Under the pieces are notes generated by a model. The model worked only from the letters and a program-made list of their open reading frames with translations. It ran no database searches and was not told where the DNA came from. Made by a program: the position numbers and the translations under genes. A DNA stretch of 64,000 nucleotides from Sphingomonas sp. SORGH_AS_0950 (GTDB taxonomy: Bacteria; Pseudomonadota; Alphaproteobacteria; Sphingomonadales; Sphingomonadaceae), in the NCBI RefSeq assembly GCF_030818415.1, contig NZ_JAUTAE010000001.1, positions 3,374,001-3,438,000 on the forward strand, in the 5' to 3' direction. Of the stretch, positions 1 through 12,111 are shown in pieces (the stretch's first letter is position 1; each line of letters starts with the position of its first letter).

Positions 1-911
1 CGGCGACCATCGACCGTTACGAGCATCTGGCGATTCAGGACATCAAGGCGGCGGCGGAAACGCTGAAGCCCGTCTATGACCGTCTCGACGCCAAGGACGG
101 CTATGTCAGCCTGGAAGTGTCGCCCTATATCGCCGACGACACCGATGCGACCATCGCCGAGGCCGAGAAGCTGTGGCACGCGGTCGACCGCCCGAACCTG
201 ATGATCAAGATCCCCGGCACCGACGCCGGCGCGCCCGCCATCTCGGCGACCATCGCCAAGGGGATCAACGTCAACGTCACGCTGCTCTTCTCGCAGGCCG
301 CCTATATCAAGGTGGCCGAGGCCTATGCGGCCGGGCTGGAAGAGCGGGTCAAGGCCGGGCAGCCGATCGACCGGATCGCCAGCGTCGCCAGCTTCTTCAT
401 CAGCCGCATCGACTCGGCGATCGACAAGAAGATCGACGAGCGCGTCGCCGCCGGTGACGCGGAAGCCGAGGCGCTGAAGGCCGTGCGCGGCAAGGTTGCC
501 ATCGCCAATGCCAAGCTGGCGTATCAGTGGTATCTCGACTTCCTGAAGTCCGACCGCTGGCAGGCGCTGGCCGCCAAGGGCGCGCAGCCGCAGCGGCTGC
601 TCTGGGCCTCGACCGGGACCAAGGACCCGTCCTTTCCCGACACGCTCTATATCGACACGCTGATCGGGCCGGACACGGTCAACACCATGCCGCCCAAGAC
701 GATGGACGCCTTCCGCGACCATGGCACGGTGGCCGAGACGCTGACCGCCGATGTCGACGAGGCCAAGCATGTTCTCGCCGAGGCCGAGCGGCTGGGCCTG
801 GACCTGGACGGCGTGACCGGCACGCTGGTCGCGGAGGGGGTGGCCTCCTTCGTCAAGGCGTTCGACGATCTGCTCGGCGCGATCGGGCAGAAGCAGCCCG
901 CGACGGCCTGA
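1..911 (+). CDS. tal: Transaldolase, 5' end outside the window
   Basis: Transaldolase moves a dihydroxyacetone unit between sugar phosphates in the non-oxidative pentose phosphate pathway in the cytoplasm. The reading frame is already open at base 3, well upstream of the first internal start-like codon at 117, so the gene begins before the window. About 302 codons are visible, compared with roughly 370 for the stand-alone bacterial family. Recognisable pieces are the [11 protein letters not shown] segment, the [12 protein letters not shown] strand holding the probable Schiff-base lysine, and a conserved [10 protein letters not shown] segment near residue 200 of the visible part. A strong hairpin terminator follows directly, so the gene appears to end its transcript before gnd. 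Being next to 6-phosphogluconate dehydrogenase fits a pentose phosphate cluster. Confidence 0.93.
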   Translation, partial: ATIDRYEHLAIQDIKAAAETLKPVYDRLDAKDGYVSLEVSPYIADDTDATIAEAEKLWHAVDRPNLMIKIPGTDAGAPAISATIAKGINVNVTLLFSQAAYIKVAEAYAAGLEERVKAGQPIDRIASVASFFISRIDSAIDKKIDERVAAGDAEAEALKAVRGKVAIANAKLAYQWYLDFLKSDRWQALAAKGAQPQRLLWASTGTKDPSFPDTLYIDTLIGPDTVNTMPPKTMDAFRDHGTVAETLTADVDEAKHVLAEAERLGLDLDGVTGTLVAEGVASFVKAFDDLLGAIGQKQPATA

Positions 912-918
912 TCCGACA

Positions 919-950
919 GGCCCCCTTCCCAGGGCGGGAAGGGGGCCTTT
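919..950 (+). terminator. Rho-independent terminator after tal
   Basis: Perfect 12-bp GC-rich stem (GGCCCCCTTCCC with GGGAAGGGGGCC) around a 5-base loop, followed by a short T run, eight bases after the tal stop codon. Confidence 0.85.
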
Positions 951-987
951 CACTTTCTACGACATCAAGAACATAATGGAGTTCCGC

Positions 988-1967
<980 letters not shown>

Positions 1968-1971
<4 letters not shown>

Positions 1972-2789
1972 GCCGGGCCATCCGGCTTGTCGTGTCGGAT
2001 GTCGACGGCACGCTCGTCGACCCCGACAAGAAACTGCGCGCCGCCACCATCGCCGCCGTCAAGCGGCTGGAGGCGGCGGGCGTCGGTTTCACCATCATCA
2101 GCGCCCGGCCGCGTTCGGGGCTGGGATGGCTGGCCGACGAGCTGGCGATCGACGCGCCGATCGGCGCGTTCAACGGCGGGACGGTGTTCCGCCGCGACGG
2201 CTCGGTCGATGCGCAGTTCCGGGTGCCGGTCGCGGTCGTGAACGACGTGCTGGCGATGGCGGCGGACAATCCCGTCGCCATCTGGGTCTTCGCCGATGAT
2301 CGCTGGTATGCCAGCAGCGATGAAGGCACCCATGTCGAACATGAGCGAAAGGCTTCGTCGCAGGAGCCGGTGATCACGCAGGACTTTGCCGCGCTGGTCG
2401 ACAAGGTCGACAAGATCACGCTGGTCAGCGACGACGCTGATCTGCTGCGCGGCCTCCACGAAAAGGCGAATGCGGCGCATGGGGCCGAGGCGACCATTGC
2501 CCAGTCGCAGACCTATTATCTCGACGTGACGGCACTGGCCGCGAACAAGGGCGACGGCGTGGCGACACTCGCCAAGGCCTTTGGAGTTCCCCTCGAACAG
2601 GTCGCAGTATTGGGCGATCAGGCCAATGATCTTCCCATGTTGACACGCGCCGGGTTGCCGATCGTGATGGCCAATGCGCCCGACGCTGTTAAGGAACAGA
2701 TATCGGTACACACCCGTTCCAACGCGGACGACGGCGTGGCCTATGCCATCGATACCTTCATCATGCCCAGAATCGGAGTGTCTTCATGA
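1968..2789 (+). CDS. HAD family phosphatase, Cof-type
   Basis: A 273-residue HAD superfamily hydrolase of the Cof/YidA type, expected to dephosphorylate a small phosphorylated metabolite in the cytoplasm. HAD motif I is [11 protein letters not shown] near residue 9, motif II is the TIISARP strand, motif III is the Lys in AANKGDGV, and motif IV is [14 protein letters not shown]. The C2B cap insertion between motifs II and III is typical for Cof proteins. It overlaps gnd by four bases and the next gene by four bases, so the three are likely one operon. A 6-phosphogluconate or pentose phosphate repair role is suggested by context but not shown. The exact substrate cannot be read from sequence. 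Confidence 0.85.
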
Positions 2790-3532
2790 AGCAACTGGTT
2801 GCGTTCGACCTCGACGGTACGCTGGCCGAAAGCAAACAGCCCCTGGGCGAGCCGATGGGGGAGGCGCTGGCCGACCTGCTCGACGTCGCGCATGTCGCGG
2901 TGATCTCGGGCGGGGACTGGCCGCAATTCGACAAGCAGGTGGCGAGCCGACTGCCCGAGCGCGCCGACCGCACCAAGCTGTGGCTGATGCCGACCACGGG
3001 CACCAAGCTCTATACCTATCAGGACGGCGGCTGGACCCCGGTCTATGCCGAACTGTTCGACGATGCGACCAAGGCGAAGATCCTGGAGGCGTTCGACGCC
3101 TCGCTGGAGGCGACCGGCTTCGTGCCCGAGCAGACCTGGGGCGAGCGGATCGAGGATCGCGGTAGCCAGATCACCTTCTCGGCGCTCGGCCAGCAGGCGC
3201 CGATCGACGCCAAGGAACATTGGGACCCCAAGTTCGAGAAGCGCAAGGTCATCCAGGCCGATCTGAAGCAGCGCCTGCCCGGCCTGTCGATCAACATGGG
3301 CGGGGCGACCTCGATCGACATCACCCGTGAGGGTGTCGACAAGGCCTATGGCCTCAAGAAGCTGCGCGATGCCAGCGGGATTCCGCTCGATACGATGATG
3401 TTCATCGGCGACGCGATCTTCCCTGGCGGCAACGACTATCCGGCCAAGGAACTGGGCCTCGATACCGTCCGCGTGCGCGATCCCGAAGAGACGCTGGCGG
3501 TGATCGCGGGGATCGTCGCCTGTCTGAAGTAA
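2786..3532 (+). CDS. HAD-IIB hydrolase resembling eukaryotic-type phosphomannomutase
   Basis: A 248-residue HAD-IIB protein. The N-terminal motif FDLDGTLAESKQPL and the C-terminal GGNDYPAKELG segment resemble the DxDGT and GGNDYE motifs of eukaryotic alpha-phosphomannomutase. Such proteins are often annotated as phosphomannomutase or as HAD-IIB hydrolase in bacteria. The cap region (about residues 85-185) contains a TTGTKLYTY strand and an SINMGGATSIDITREGVDKAYGL segment close to the Lys-containing motif III of that family. ATG at 2786 overlaps the upstream stop by four bases. It sits downstream of another HAD gene and gnd, with heme oxygenase overlapping or adjoining its 3' end. Mutase versus phosphatase activity is undecided. 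Confidence 0.8.
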   Translation: MKQLVAFDLDGTLAESKQPLGEPMGEALADLLDVAHVAVISGGDWPQFDKQVASRLPERADRTKLWLMPTTGTKLYTYQDGGWTPVYAELFDDATKAKILEAFDASLEATGFVPEQTWGERIEDRGSQITFSALGQQAPIDAKEHWDPKFEKRKVIQADLKQRLPGLSINMGGATSIDITREGVDKAYGLKKLRDASGIPLDTMMFIGDAIFPGGNDYPAKELGLDTVRVRDPEETLAVIAGIVACLK

Positions 3533-4038
3533 GCACGACCGCGTCGGAGGCGCTGCGCACGCGCACCGCCTCCGCGCATGATGCGGTCGATACGGCTTAT
3601 GGCGCGTATCGGCTGGACGATCGGGACAGTTATGCGGCCTTTCTGATGGCCCATGCCCGCGCCTTGCCGGCGGTCGAGGCGTGGTTGCAGGGGCAGGATG
3701 TGGCGTTCCCTTGGCGGTCGCGGCGCGAGGCGCTGGCGGCCGACCTTGCGGCGCTGGGGCACGAGATGCCCGAGCCGCTGCCATTCGATCTGTCCGAGGA
3801 CGAGGCGACCCGCTGGGGCGCGCTCTATGTCACCGAGGGCTCACGGCTGGGCGGCGTGATGCTGGCCCGCCAGGTGGGGGAGGACTTGCCCCGCGCCTAT
3901 CTCGAATCGGGGTTCGGTTCGGGCGAGTGGCGGGCCTTTCGGCATGCGCTGGACGATGCGGCGGTGGACCCCGCGTGGATCGACCGCGCCGTGGCGGCGG
4001 CGGAGCAGGTGTTCGGTCTGTATCGACGCGCGGCCTAG
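3520..4038 (+). CDS. bphO: Biliverdin-producing heme oxygenase
   Basis: Heme oxygenase opens heme to biliverdin IX-alpha, the chromophore of bacteriophytochrome, which is encoded on the opposite strand just downstream. The frame reads TASAHDAVDTAYG, with a probable proximal heme histidine, then AYRLDDRDSYAAFLMAHA and a GSRLGGVMLARQVG distal-helix segment containing the expected glycines. The first in-frame ATG (3646) would remove the histidine helix. No ATG, GTG or TTG exists upstream in this frame. CTG at 3520 follows a GGGGA at 3508-3512 and would overlap the upstream gene end; CTG at 3553 is another option. The total of about 172 residues is close to the roughly 190 of the BphO class. The start is therefore uncertain, while the family call is good. 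Confidence 0.8.
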   Translation: MSEVSTTASEALRTRTASAHDAVDTAYGAYRLDDRDSYAAFLMAHARALPAVEAWLQGQDVAFPWRSRREALAADLAALGHEMPEPLPFDLSEDEATRWGALYVTEGSRLGGVMLARQVGEDLPRAYLESGFGSGEWRAFRHALDDAAVDPAWIDRAVAAAEQVFGLYRRAA

Positions 4039-4086
4039 GGGGCTGGCGGCGCGCCGTTCCCTTCGCTCCTGTTGAATCCCCTAACT

Positions 4087-4187
4087 CCGTTCAGCCTGAG
4101 CGAAGTCGAAGGCCACGCCCTTCCATCGCCTCGCTCTGCTCGGCGGGGTGGATTCCCTTAGCCTTCGACTTCGCTCAGGCTGAACGG
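4087..4187. repeat. Family A REP-like inverted pair, locus 1
   Basis: Forward unit containing GTTCAGCCTGAGCGAAGTCG at 4087-4113 and its reverse complement at 4161-4187, separated by about 48 bases. It can fold into one long hairpin. It lies in the convergent gap between heme oxygenase and bacteriophytochrome and may serve as a bidirectional transcription stop. Confidence 0.9.
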
Positions 4188-4212
4188 GTGGGGGCTGGCA
4201 TTATTGCCCCCC

Positions 4213-6399
4213 TCAATCCGCGATCGGGGCGATCACGATGGCGCGCAGGCCCGGCTGGTTGTTGGCATATTCGATCGTGCCCGACAGCCGCTGCATCATC
4301 GCCGTCATCATCCGGCTGCCGAAGCCGCGCCCGTCATCGTCGTCCTGGCTGCGTCCGCGCCCTTCGTCCGCGACGACCAGGCGCAGGCGGTTGCCATATT
4401 GCTCCAGCGTGATCGTCACCGGACCCGCCGCGCCGCCATAGGCATATTTGGTCGCGTTGATGATCAGCTCGGTCGTCACCAGCCCCAGATTGACCGCCCG
4501 GTCGGTCGGCATCAGCGCGGGGGCCAGGTCGAGACGCATCATCGAGGCCCATTCCGCCCCCAGCGACTGTTTCATGTCGCCGACCAGCTCCTCCAGATAG
4601 CGCGCCAGATCGACCGTCTGGATCTGGTCGTCGCGGTAGAGCCTGCGGTGGACCAGCGCGACCGCCGAGAGCCGGGCCTGCGCCTCGGTCAACTGCTCGC
4701 GGACCTGCGGGTCGTTGGTCGACCGCGCCTGGAGCGCCAGGAAGGACGAGACGAGCTGAAGGCTGTTCTGGACGCGGTGGTCCACCTCCTTCATCAGCAC
4801 GTCCTTCTGGAGCAGAAGCGCGTCCTTGTCGTCCATCGTCCGCTGGAGCGCGGCGTTCAGCCCGCGTAGCCGGTTGTTCTGAAAGGCATCGTGCAGCGCC
4901 CGGCGCAGGCGATGCGCCGCCTCCATCTCCTCCAGCGTCCAGCGGCGCGAGCGGCCGCACACCGTCTCGCTCCAGCTGGCGAAGGAGGCGCGCGGGGTCA
5001 GCGTCTCGTCGGGCGACAGGCCGACCGACTTGTGCGGATTGCCCGCCCATTCGATCTCCTCGACCTGTTCGGGACGGAACCACAACAGGGTCACGCCGCC
5101 ATCGACCAGCGGCAGCACCAGCATCCCGCTGGCCGTCGCGGCGAGCGCCTTGGCGTCGGGCGACACGCTGCCCAGCTCATGCGTCGCATAGAGCTCGCCG
5201 CCGGTGCGCGCGGTCGCCCAGAGCGCCAGCTCGATCGTCGCCAGCGACGGCGGGCAGACGCCATGGCACTGCACCTTGCCGCCCTCGACCATGGCAAAGC
5301 CGGTCGCGCCCAGCATCGCCATCAGTTCGGGCATCATCCGCGCGACGGCGGTCGAAATCTCGCCCAATCCGGTGATGCGCGGCAGGATCGCATCTTCGTC
5401 CGCGCGCAGGCGCAGCCGCTCACGATAAAGCTCGGCCTCTTCCCGCGCGCGGATCTGGCGCGCCAGTCCACCCGCCAGCGCGGCGGCCGCGGCGCGCAGC
5501 TCGCAGGACAGGCGACGCGGGCTATGATGGTGGCAGGCGATCATCCCCCATAACAGCCCGTCCTTGACGATCGAGATCGAGGCGGAGGCCGCGACCCCCA
5601 TATTCCTCAGATAGCGGACATGGATGGGCGACACGCTGCGCAGGCCGACATCGCTGAGGTCCACCGTCTCGAACCCGGCGGGGCGCAGCGGGGCGGGGAC
5701 ATAATCCACATCGGGGATGCTGCGCGTCCGGTTGCGGATATACAGCGCACGCGCCTGCCTGGGGATGTCCGAGGCGGGGAAGTGGTGGTTCAGGAAGGAA
5801 TGAAGCTCGGGCGTGCGGGACTCCGCCACGACCTGCCCCGAATCCTCGTCCATGAAGCGATAGAGCATGACCCGGTCGAACCCGGTCAGCGTGCGGAAAA
5901 GCGCCGCCGCCCGCTCGTAAAGCATCGGCAGGTCGCCCGCCCGCTCAAAACTGGTCGCCGCCGCGTCCAGCCAGTTCAGCGGACTGCCGCCGCCCCAGGG
6001 GGTGTCGGCGATCCCCGGCTCCAGTTCGACCAGCAGCAGATGGTCGGGCGTGCGATGGACGACCGCGGTGAAGATCTCGGAAAGGCCATGGACCGGGCGC
6101 ACCGCCGACACCGATCCCATGACGGAGGGCATCGCGCCGACGATCTGCGCCACTTCGTCCCCGACCAGCGCGGCGATCGGCTGGCCGAGCCAGTCGGGCG
6201 CCAGCCGCTCCTCGATCGCACCGGCTCCGGCGACGACGCACAGCGTGTCGGCCGCCACGACCAGCAACAGGCCGTGGGGTTGGATGGCGCCTGGAATGTG
6301 AATGGGTTCCCGATCGCAAGCCGTGATATCCTGGCCAGGGTCGGTTGCGATGGTACGGGTGGCCATCAGGGTCGGGCTTTCCTCTCTTCCCTGCCACAT
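4213..6399 (-). CDS. bphP: Bacteriophytochrome histidine kinase (PAS-GAF-PHY-HisKA_2)
   Basis: A red/far-red light sensor kinase. Residue 28 of the long form is the biliverdin-binding cysteine in ITACDREPIHIPGAIQPHG. The PAS domain spans about 30-130 and the GAF domain about 160-335, with the PASDIPRQARALYIRN motif and the HVRYLRNMGV chromophore-pocket helix. PHY follows to about 510. The C-terminus has a HisKA_2-type dimerisation helix with MKEVDHRVQNSLQLV (phospho-His) and a HATPase domain with ELIINATKYAY and DDGRGFGSRM. No receiver domain is fused, and no response regulator gene is adjacent. Two starts are possible, ATG at 6399 or 6366; neither has a strong Shine-Dalgarno, and both keep the cysteine. 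The heme oxygenase gene is convergent to it instead of upstream in the same operon. Confidence 0.95.
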   Translation of the reverse strand: MWQGREESPTLMATRTIATDPGQDITACDREPIHIPGAIQPHGLLLVVAADTLCVVAGAGAIEERLAPDWLGQPIAALVGDEVAQIVGAMPSVMGSVSAVRPVHGLSEIFTAVVHRTPDHLLLVELEPGIADTPWGGGSPLNWLDAAATSFERAGDLPMLYERAAALFRTLTGFDRVMLYRFMDEDSGQVVAESRTPELHSFLNHHFPASDIPRQARALYIRNRTRSIPDVDYVPAPLRPAGFETVDLSDVGLRSVSPIHVRYLRNMGVAASASISIVKDGLLWGMIACHHHSPRRLSCELRAAAAALAGGLARQIRAREEAELYRERLRLRADEDAILPRITGLGEISTAVARMMPELMAMLGATGFAMVEGGKVQCHGVCPPSLATIELALWATARTGGELYATHELGSVSPDAKALAATASGMLVLPLVDGGVTLLWFRPEQVEEIEWAGNPHKSVGLSPDETLTPRASFASWSETVCGRSRRWTLEEMEAAHRLRRALHDAFQNNRLRGLNAALQRTMDDKDALLLQKDVLMKEVDHRVQNSLQLVSSFLALQARSTNDPQVREQLTEAQARLSAVALVHRRLYRDDQIQTVDLARYLEELVGDMKQSLGAEWASMMRLDLAPALMPTDRAVNLGLVTTELIINATKYAYGGAAGPVTITLEQYGNRLRLVVADEGRGRSQDDDDGRGFGSRMMTAMMQRLSGTIEYANNQPGLRAIVIAPIAD

Positions 6400-6546
6400 G
6401 CCGGGTTACTGACCCCTTTGCAAATGGTCGAACACGACAATCGATCCCTTATCGCGACACCTAATCTCGTTTTGGAACAATCATTGCGCGGTCGGGTAAT
6501 ATCCGGTTAAAGCCACGCAACGGACATCAGATCCGCTGGAGAGGAC

Positions 6547-7713
6547 ATGATCGACGATTTCGACTTCGCGCTCGGCGAGAGCGCGGACATGATTCGTGAG
6601 GCGACGCGCCGCTTCGCCACCGACCGGATCGCCCCGCTGGCCGCGCGCATGGACGCGGAGGACTGGTTCCCGCGCGACGTCTGGCCCGAAATGGGTGCGC
6701 TGGGTCTGCACGGCATCACCGTCGACGAAGCCGATGGCGGGCTGGGGCTGGGCTATCTGGAGCATGTCGTCGCGATCGAGGAAGTGTCGCGCGCCTCGGC
6801 CTCGCTCGGCCTGTCCTATGGCGCGCATTCCAATCTGTGCATCAACCAGATCCGCCGCTGGGGCAGCCCCGAGCAGAAGGCGAAATACCTGCCCGGCCTG
6901 ATCTCTGGCGAGCATGTCGGCAGCCTGGCCATGTCGGAAGTGTCGGCCGGGTCGGACGTCGTCTCGATGAAGCTGCGGGCCGTGAAGGCCGATGGCGGCT
7001 GGGTGCTGAACGGCACCAAATTCTGGATCACCAACGCGCCCTATGCCGATACCTTGGTCGTCTATGCCAAGACGGGCGAGGGCAGCCGGGGGATCACCGC
7101 CTTCCTGATCGAAAAGGCCATGCCCGGCTTCGCGATCGGGCAGAAGATCGACAAGATGGGCATGCGCGGAAGCCCGACCGCCGAACTGGTCTTCAGCGAC
7201 TGTTTCGTGTCGGACGCGCAGGTGATGGGGCCGGTGAATGGCGGCGTCGGCGTGCTGATGAGCGGGCTCGACTATGAACGCGCGGTTCTGGCGGGGATTC
7301 AGCTGGGCATCATGCAGGCGTGCCTCGATGTGGTCGTCCCCTATGTCCGCGAGCGGCGGCAGTTCGGCCGTGCGATCGGCGAGTTCCAGCTGATCCAGGC
7401 CAAGGTCGCCGACATGTATGTCGCGCTCAACTCGGCGCGGGCCTATGTCTATGCGGTGGCGCGGAGTTGCGATGCCGGACGGACGACGCGGTTCGACGCG
7501 GCGGGCGCGATCCTGCTGGCGAGTGAAAACGCGGTGAAGGTGGCGATGGAGGCGATCCAGGCGCTGGGCGGGGCAGGCTATACCAAGGACTGGCCGGTCG
7601 AACGCTTCGCGCGCGATGCCAAGCTGCTCGACATCGGGGCGGGGACCAACGAAATCCGCCGGATGCTGATCGGCCGCGAACTGATCGGCAAGCTCGAAAA
7701 GGTGGCGCAATGA
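6547..7713 (+). CDS. ivd: Isovaleryl-CoA dehydrogenase
   Basis: An FAD enzyme that converts isovaleryl-CoA to 3-methylcrotonyl-CoA in leucine breakdown, passing electrons to ETF. The length of 388 residues is normal for acyl-CoA dehydrogenases. Motifs include [45 protein letters not shown] (the position of the catalytic Glu in isovaleryl-CoA dehydrogenases) and [17 protein letters not shown] near the C-terminus. ATG at 6547 follows GGAGAGG closely. The operon context with methylcrotonyl-CoA carboxylase makes the substrate assignment firm. It is transcribed divergently from bphP, with a 147-bp shared upstream region. A palindromic repeat separates it from mccB. Confidence 0.94.
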   Translation: MIDDFDFALGESADMIREATRRFATDRIAPLAARMDAEDWFPRDVWPEMGALGLHGITVDEADGGLGLGYLEHVVAIEEVSRASASLGLSYGAHSNLCINQIRRWGSPEQKAKYLPGLISGEHVGSLAMSEVSAGSDVVSMKLRAVKADGGWVLNGTKFWITNAPYADTLVVYAKTGEGSRGITAFLIEKAMPGFAIGQKIDKMGMRGSPTAELVFSDCFVSDAQVMGPVNGGVGVLMSGLDYERAVLAGIQLGIMQACLDVVVPYVRERRQFGRAIGEFQLIQAKVADMYVALNSARAYVYAVARSCDAGRTTRFDAAGAILLASENAVKVAMEAIQALGGAGYTKDWPVERFARDAKLLDIGAGTNEIRRMLIGRELIGKLEKVAQ

Positions 7714-7724
7714 CGGCCGACGCA

Positions 7725-7848
7725 TTCCTCCCCAAGCTTGCTTGGGGAGGGGGACCGCGCTCGCAGAGCGTGGTGGAGGGGCAAGCCCCTCGCCCCTCCA
7801 CCACCGCTTCGCGGCGGTCCCCCTCCCCATCGAAGATGGGGAGGATGT
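7725..7848. repeat. Family B hairpin element between ivd and mccB
   Basis: Outer arms TCCTCCCCAAGCTTGCTTGG (7727 on) and CCCTCCCCATCGAAGATGGG (to about 7840) are each self-complementary at the tip, and the arms also pair with each other. The interior contains a second inverted pair near CTCGCAGAGCG and CCGCTTCGCGGCGG. The distal arm ends in GGGGAGG, which is placed as the ribosome binding site of mccB. Confidence 0.85.
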
Positions 7849-7849
7849 G

Positions 7850-9448
7850 ATGGGGGCTATTCTTTCGACACGCGTCGCCCGTGACGATGCGGCGTTCCGC
7901 GCCAATGCCGACCATAACCGCGCGCTGGCCGAGCGTCTCCGCGCCGATGTGGCCAAGGCTGCTCTTGGCGGAAGTGAAACCGCCCGCGAACGCCATGTCG
8001 CGCGCGGCAAGCTGCTGCCCCGCGACCGGGTGGAGCAACTCCTCGACGCGGGCGCGCCCTTCTTGGAAATCGGCCAGCTCGCCGCCAACGGCCTGTATGA
8101 CGACGCGGTGCCCGGCGCAGGCGTGATCGCGGGCATCGGCCGGGTCCATGGCCGCCAGGTGATGATCGTCGCCAACGACGCGACGGTGAAGGGCGGCACC
8201 TATTATCCGCTGACGGTCAAGAAGCACCTCCGCGCGCAGGAGATCGCGCTCGAGAACCGGCTGCCCTGCATCTATCTGGTCGACAGCGGCGGCGCGAACC
8301 TGCCGCACCAGGCCGAGGTGTTTCCCGACCGCGATCATTTCGGCCGCATCTTCTTCAACCAGGCGCAGATGTCGGCGGCGGGCATCCCTCAGATCGCCTG
8401 CGTCATGGGCAGCTGTACGGCGGGCGGCGCCTATGTCCCCGCCATGTCGGACGAGACCGTGATCGTGCGTGGGCAGGGGACGATCTTCCTGGCGGGCCCC
8501 CCGCTGGTGAAGGCGGCGACGGGCGAGGTCATCTCGGCCGAGGAACTGGGCGGCGCGGACACCCATGGCCGCAAGTCGGGCGTGGTCGACCATGTCGCGC
8601 AGGATGACGACCATGCCCTGTCGATCGTCCGCGACATCGTCGCGACGCTGCCGCCGCCGATGCTGCCGGAGGTCAACCTGGCTGAGCCGGATGCGCCGCT
8701 CTATCCGGCGGACGAGCTATACGGCCTGATCCCACAGGACGTTCGCGCACCTTATGACGTGCATGAGGTGATCGCCCGGCTGGTCGACGGATCGCGCTTC
8801 CAAGAATTCAAGGCGCTGTACGGCGCGAGCCTGGTCTGCGGCTTCGCGCATATCCATGGCAAGCCGGTTGCGATCCTGGCGAATAACGGCGTTCTGTTCT
8901 CGGAGAGTGCGCAGAAGGGCGCGCATTTCATCGAGCTGGCATGCCAGCGGCGTATCCCCTTGCTGTTTCTACAGAATATCTCCGGCTTCATGGTCGGCGG
9001 CCGTTACGAGGCGGAAGGAATCGCCAAGCATGGCGCCAAGCTGGTGACGGCGGTGGCGACCGCGCAGGTGCCCAAGATCACCGTGCTGATCGGCGGCAGC
9101 TTCGGCGCGGGCAATTACGGCATGTGCGGGCGTGCCTATTCCCCGCGCTTCCTGTTCACCTGGCCCAACGCGCGGATCAGCGTGATGGGCGGCGAACAGG
9201 CGGCGAGCGTGCTGGCGACGGTCCACCGCGATGCCGAAAGCTGGACGCCGGACGAGGCGGAGGCGTTCAAGGCCCCCATCCGCCAGCGTTACGAGGACGA
9301 AGGCAATCCCTGGTACGCGACCGCGCGGCTGTGGGATGACGGGATCATCGATCCGGCGCAGACGCGCGATGTGCTGGGACTGGCGCTGGAGGTGTGCCTG
9401 AACGCGCCGATCGCGGAGGCACCCCGCTTCGGGGTGTTCCGGATGTGA
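7850..9448 (+). CDS. mccB: Methylcrotonoyl-CoA carboxylase, carboxyltransferase (beta) subunit
   Basis: The biotin-independent half of methylcrotonyl-CoA carboxylase, transferring the carboxyl group from carboxybiotin to 3-methylcrotonyl-CoA. It has 532 residues, the usual length. Crotonase-fold motifs are [48 protein letters not shown] and the C-terminal [17 protein letters not shown] oxyanion hole. The frame stays open upstream through a palindromic repeat, but ATG at 7850 is the supported start: GGGGAGG at 7838-7844 lies five bases before it and the family N-terminus aligns there. The stop overlaps the following barstar-like gene (TGATG), indicating translational coupling. Confidence 0.95.
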   Translation: MGAILSTRVARDDAAFRANADHNRALAERLRADVAKAALGGSETARERHVARGKLLPRDRVEQLLDAGAPFLEIGQLAANGLYDDAVPGAGVIAGIGRVHGRQVMIVANDATVKGGTYYPLTVKKHLRAQEIALENRLPCIYLVDSGGANLPHQAEVFPDRDHFGRIFFNQAQMSAAGIPQIACVMGSCTAGGAYVPAMSDETVIVRGQGTIFLAGPPLVKAATGEVISAEELGGADTHGRKSGVVDHVAQDDDHALSIVRDIVATLPPPMLPEVNLAEPDAPLYPADELYGLIPQDVRAPYDVHEVIARLVDGSRFQEFKALYGASLVCGFAHIHGKPVAILANNGVLFSESAQKGAHFIELACQRRIPLLFLQNISGFMVGGRYEAEGIAKHGAKLVTAVATAQVPKITVLIGGSFGAGNYGMCGRAYSPRFLFTWPNARISVMGGEQAASVLATVHRDAESWTPDEAEAFKAPIRQRYEDEGNPWYATARLWDDGIIDPAQTRDVLGLALEVCLNAPIAEAPRFGVFRM

Positions 9449-9726
9449 TGCCGATGGACCTGGCCATCGATGGCGCGACCCTTGGGGACGAGGCCGATTT
9501 TCATGCCCGCATCCGCGAGGCATCGGGCGTCACATGGTATGGCGGTAACCTGGACGCGCTGTTCGACCTGCTGGTCGCGGTCGTCGATCCGCCGATCAGC
9601 TTGTCTATCACCAACGCCGCCGCCGCGCGAAAGGTGGTCGGCGAGCGTTTCGATCGCATCCTGACCGTGATCTTCGACGCCATCGCCGAACGTCCGGGTG
9701 CCATCATGTTCAAGCTGGAATCCTGA
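9448..9726 (+). CDS. Barstar family protein
   Basis: A 92-residue protein with the barstar fold signature: a DFHARIREASG helix, TWYGGNLDALFDLLVAVVDPP, then a C-terminal FDAIAERPGAIMFKLES helix-strand. The YGxNLDAL motif is characteristic of barnase inhibitors and their relatives. The ATG overlaps the mccB stop, and mccA begins two bases after its stop, so it is an integral cistron of the methylcrotonyl-CoA carboxylase operon. No barnase-like ribonuclease is present in the window. Either it inhibits an RNase encoded elsewhere, or it has been recruited for a protein-protein role such as subunit assembly; neither is demonstrated. Confidence 0.85.
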   Translation: MPMDLAIDGATLGDEADFHARIREASGVTWYGGNLDALFDLLVAVVDPPISLSITNAAAARKVVGERFDRILTVIFDAIAERPGAIMFKLES

Positions 9727-9728
9727 CG

Positions 9729-11575
<1,847 letters not shown>

Positions 11576-11579
<4 letters not shown>

Positions 11580-12025
11580 GCGGGCGCTTCTTCGAGGACT
11601 GGACCATCGGCGACCGGATCGACCATCCAATCCGCCGCACGGTGACCGAGACGGACAATCTCCTCTTCTCGACCATGACGCACAATCCGCAACCGCTGCA
11701 CATCGATGCAGAAGCCGCGCGGGCCAGCGAGTTCGGGCAGATCCTCGTCAACGGCACTTTCACATTCTCGCTGATGGTCGGGCTGTCGGTGGGGGAGACG
11801 ACGCTGGGCACACTGGTCGCCAATCTCGGCTATGACGAACTGGTCATGCCCGCGCCGGTCTTTCTGGGCGACACGCTGCGCGCGACGAGCGAGGTGACGG
11901 CCCTGCGCGAGAGCAAGTCGCGGCCGGGGGCGGGGCTGGTGACGTTCCGGCACGAGGCGCTGAACCAGCGGGGCGAGGTGGTATGCCGGTGCCTGCGGAC
12001 GGCGCTGGTGAGGAAGCGGGGATAG
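11576..12025 (+). CDS. MaoC family (R)-hydratase/dehydratase
   Basis: A 149-residue single hot-dog protein of the MaoC dehydratase type. The catalytic Asp/His region is visible as [16 protein letters not shown] near residue 35-50, followed by [18 protein letters not shown], the hydratase helix. It is the last gene of the leucine operon (ATGA overlap with mccA). In place of a crotonase-type methylglutaconyl-CoA hydratase, which is absent here, this gene could hydrate methylglutaconyl-CoA or a related branched acyl-CoA. That assignment is inferred from position only. HMG-CoA lyase is not in the window. Confidence 0.85.
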
Positions 12026-12033
12026 GGGCGAAG

Positions 12034-12105
12034 GCCCTTCGACTTCGCTCAGGGCGAACGGGGTTCAGTACCACCCTCCGTTCAGCCTGAGCGAAGTCGA
12101 AGGCC
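12034..12105. repeat. Family A REP-like inverted pair, locus 2
   Basis: A reverse unit with a small variation (AGGGCGAAC in place of AGGCTGAAC) at 12034-12061 and a canonical forward unit at 12078-12105, in the convergent gap between the MaoC gene and the TonB-dependent receptor. Confidence 0.88.
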
Positions 12106-12111
12106 AAGGGA

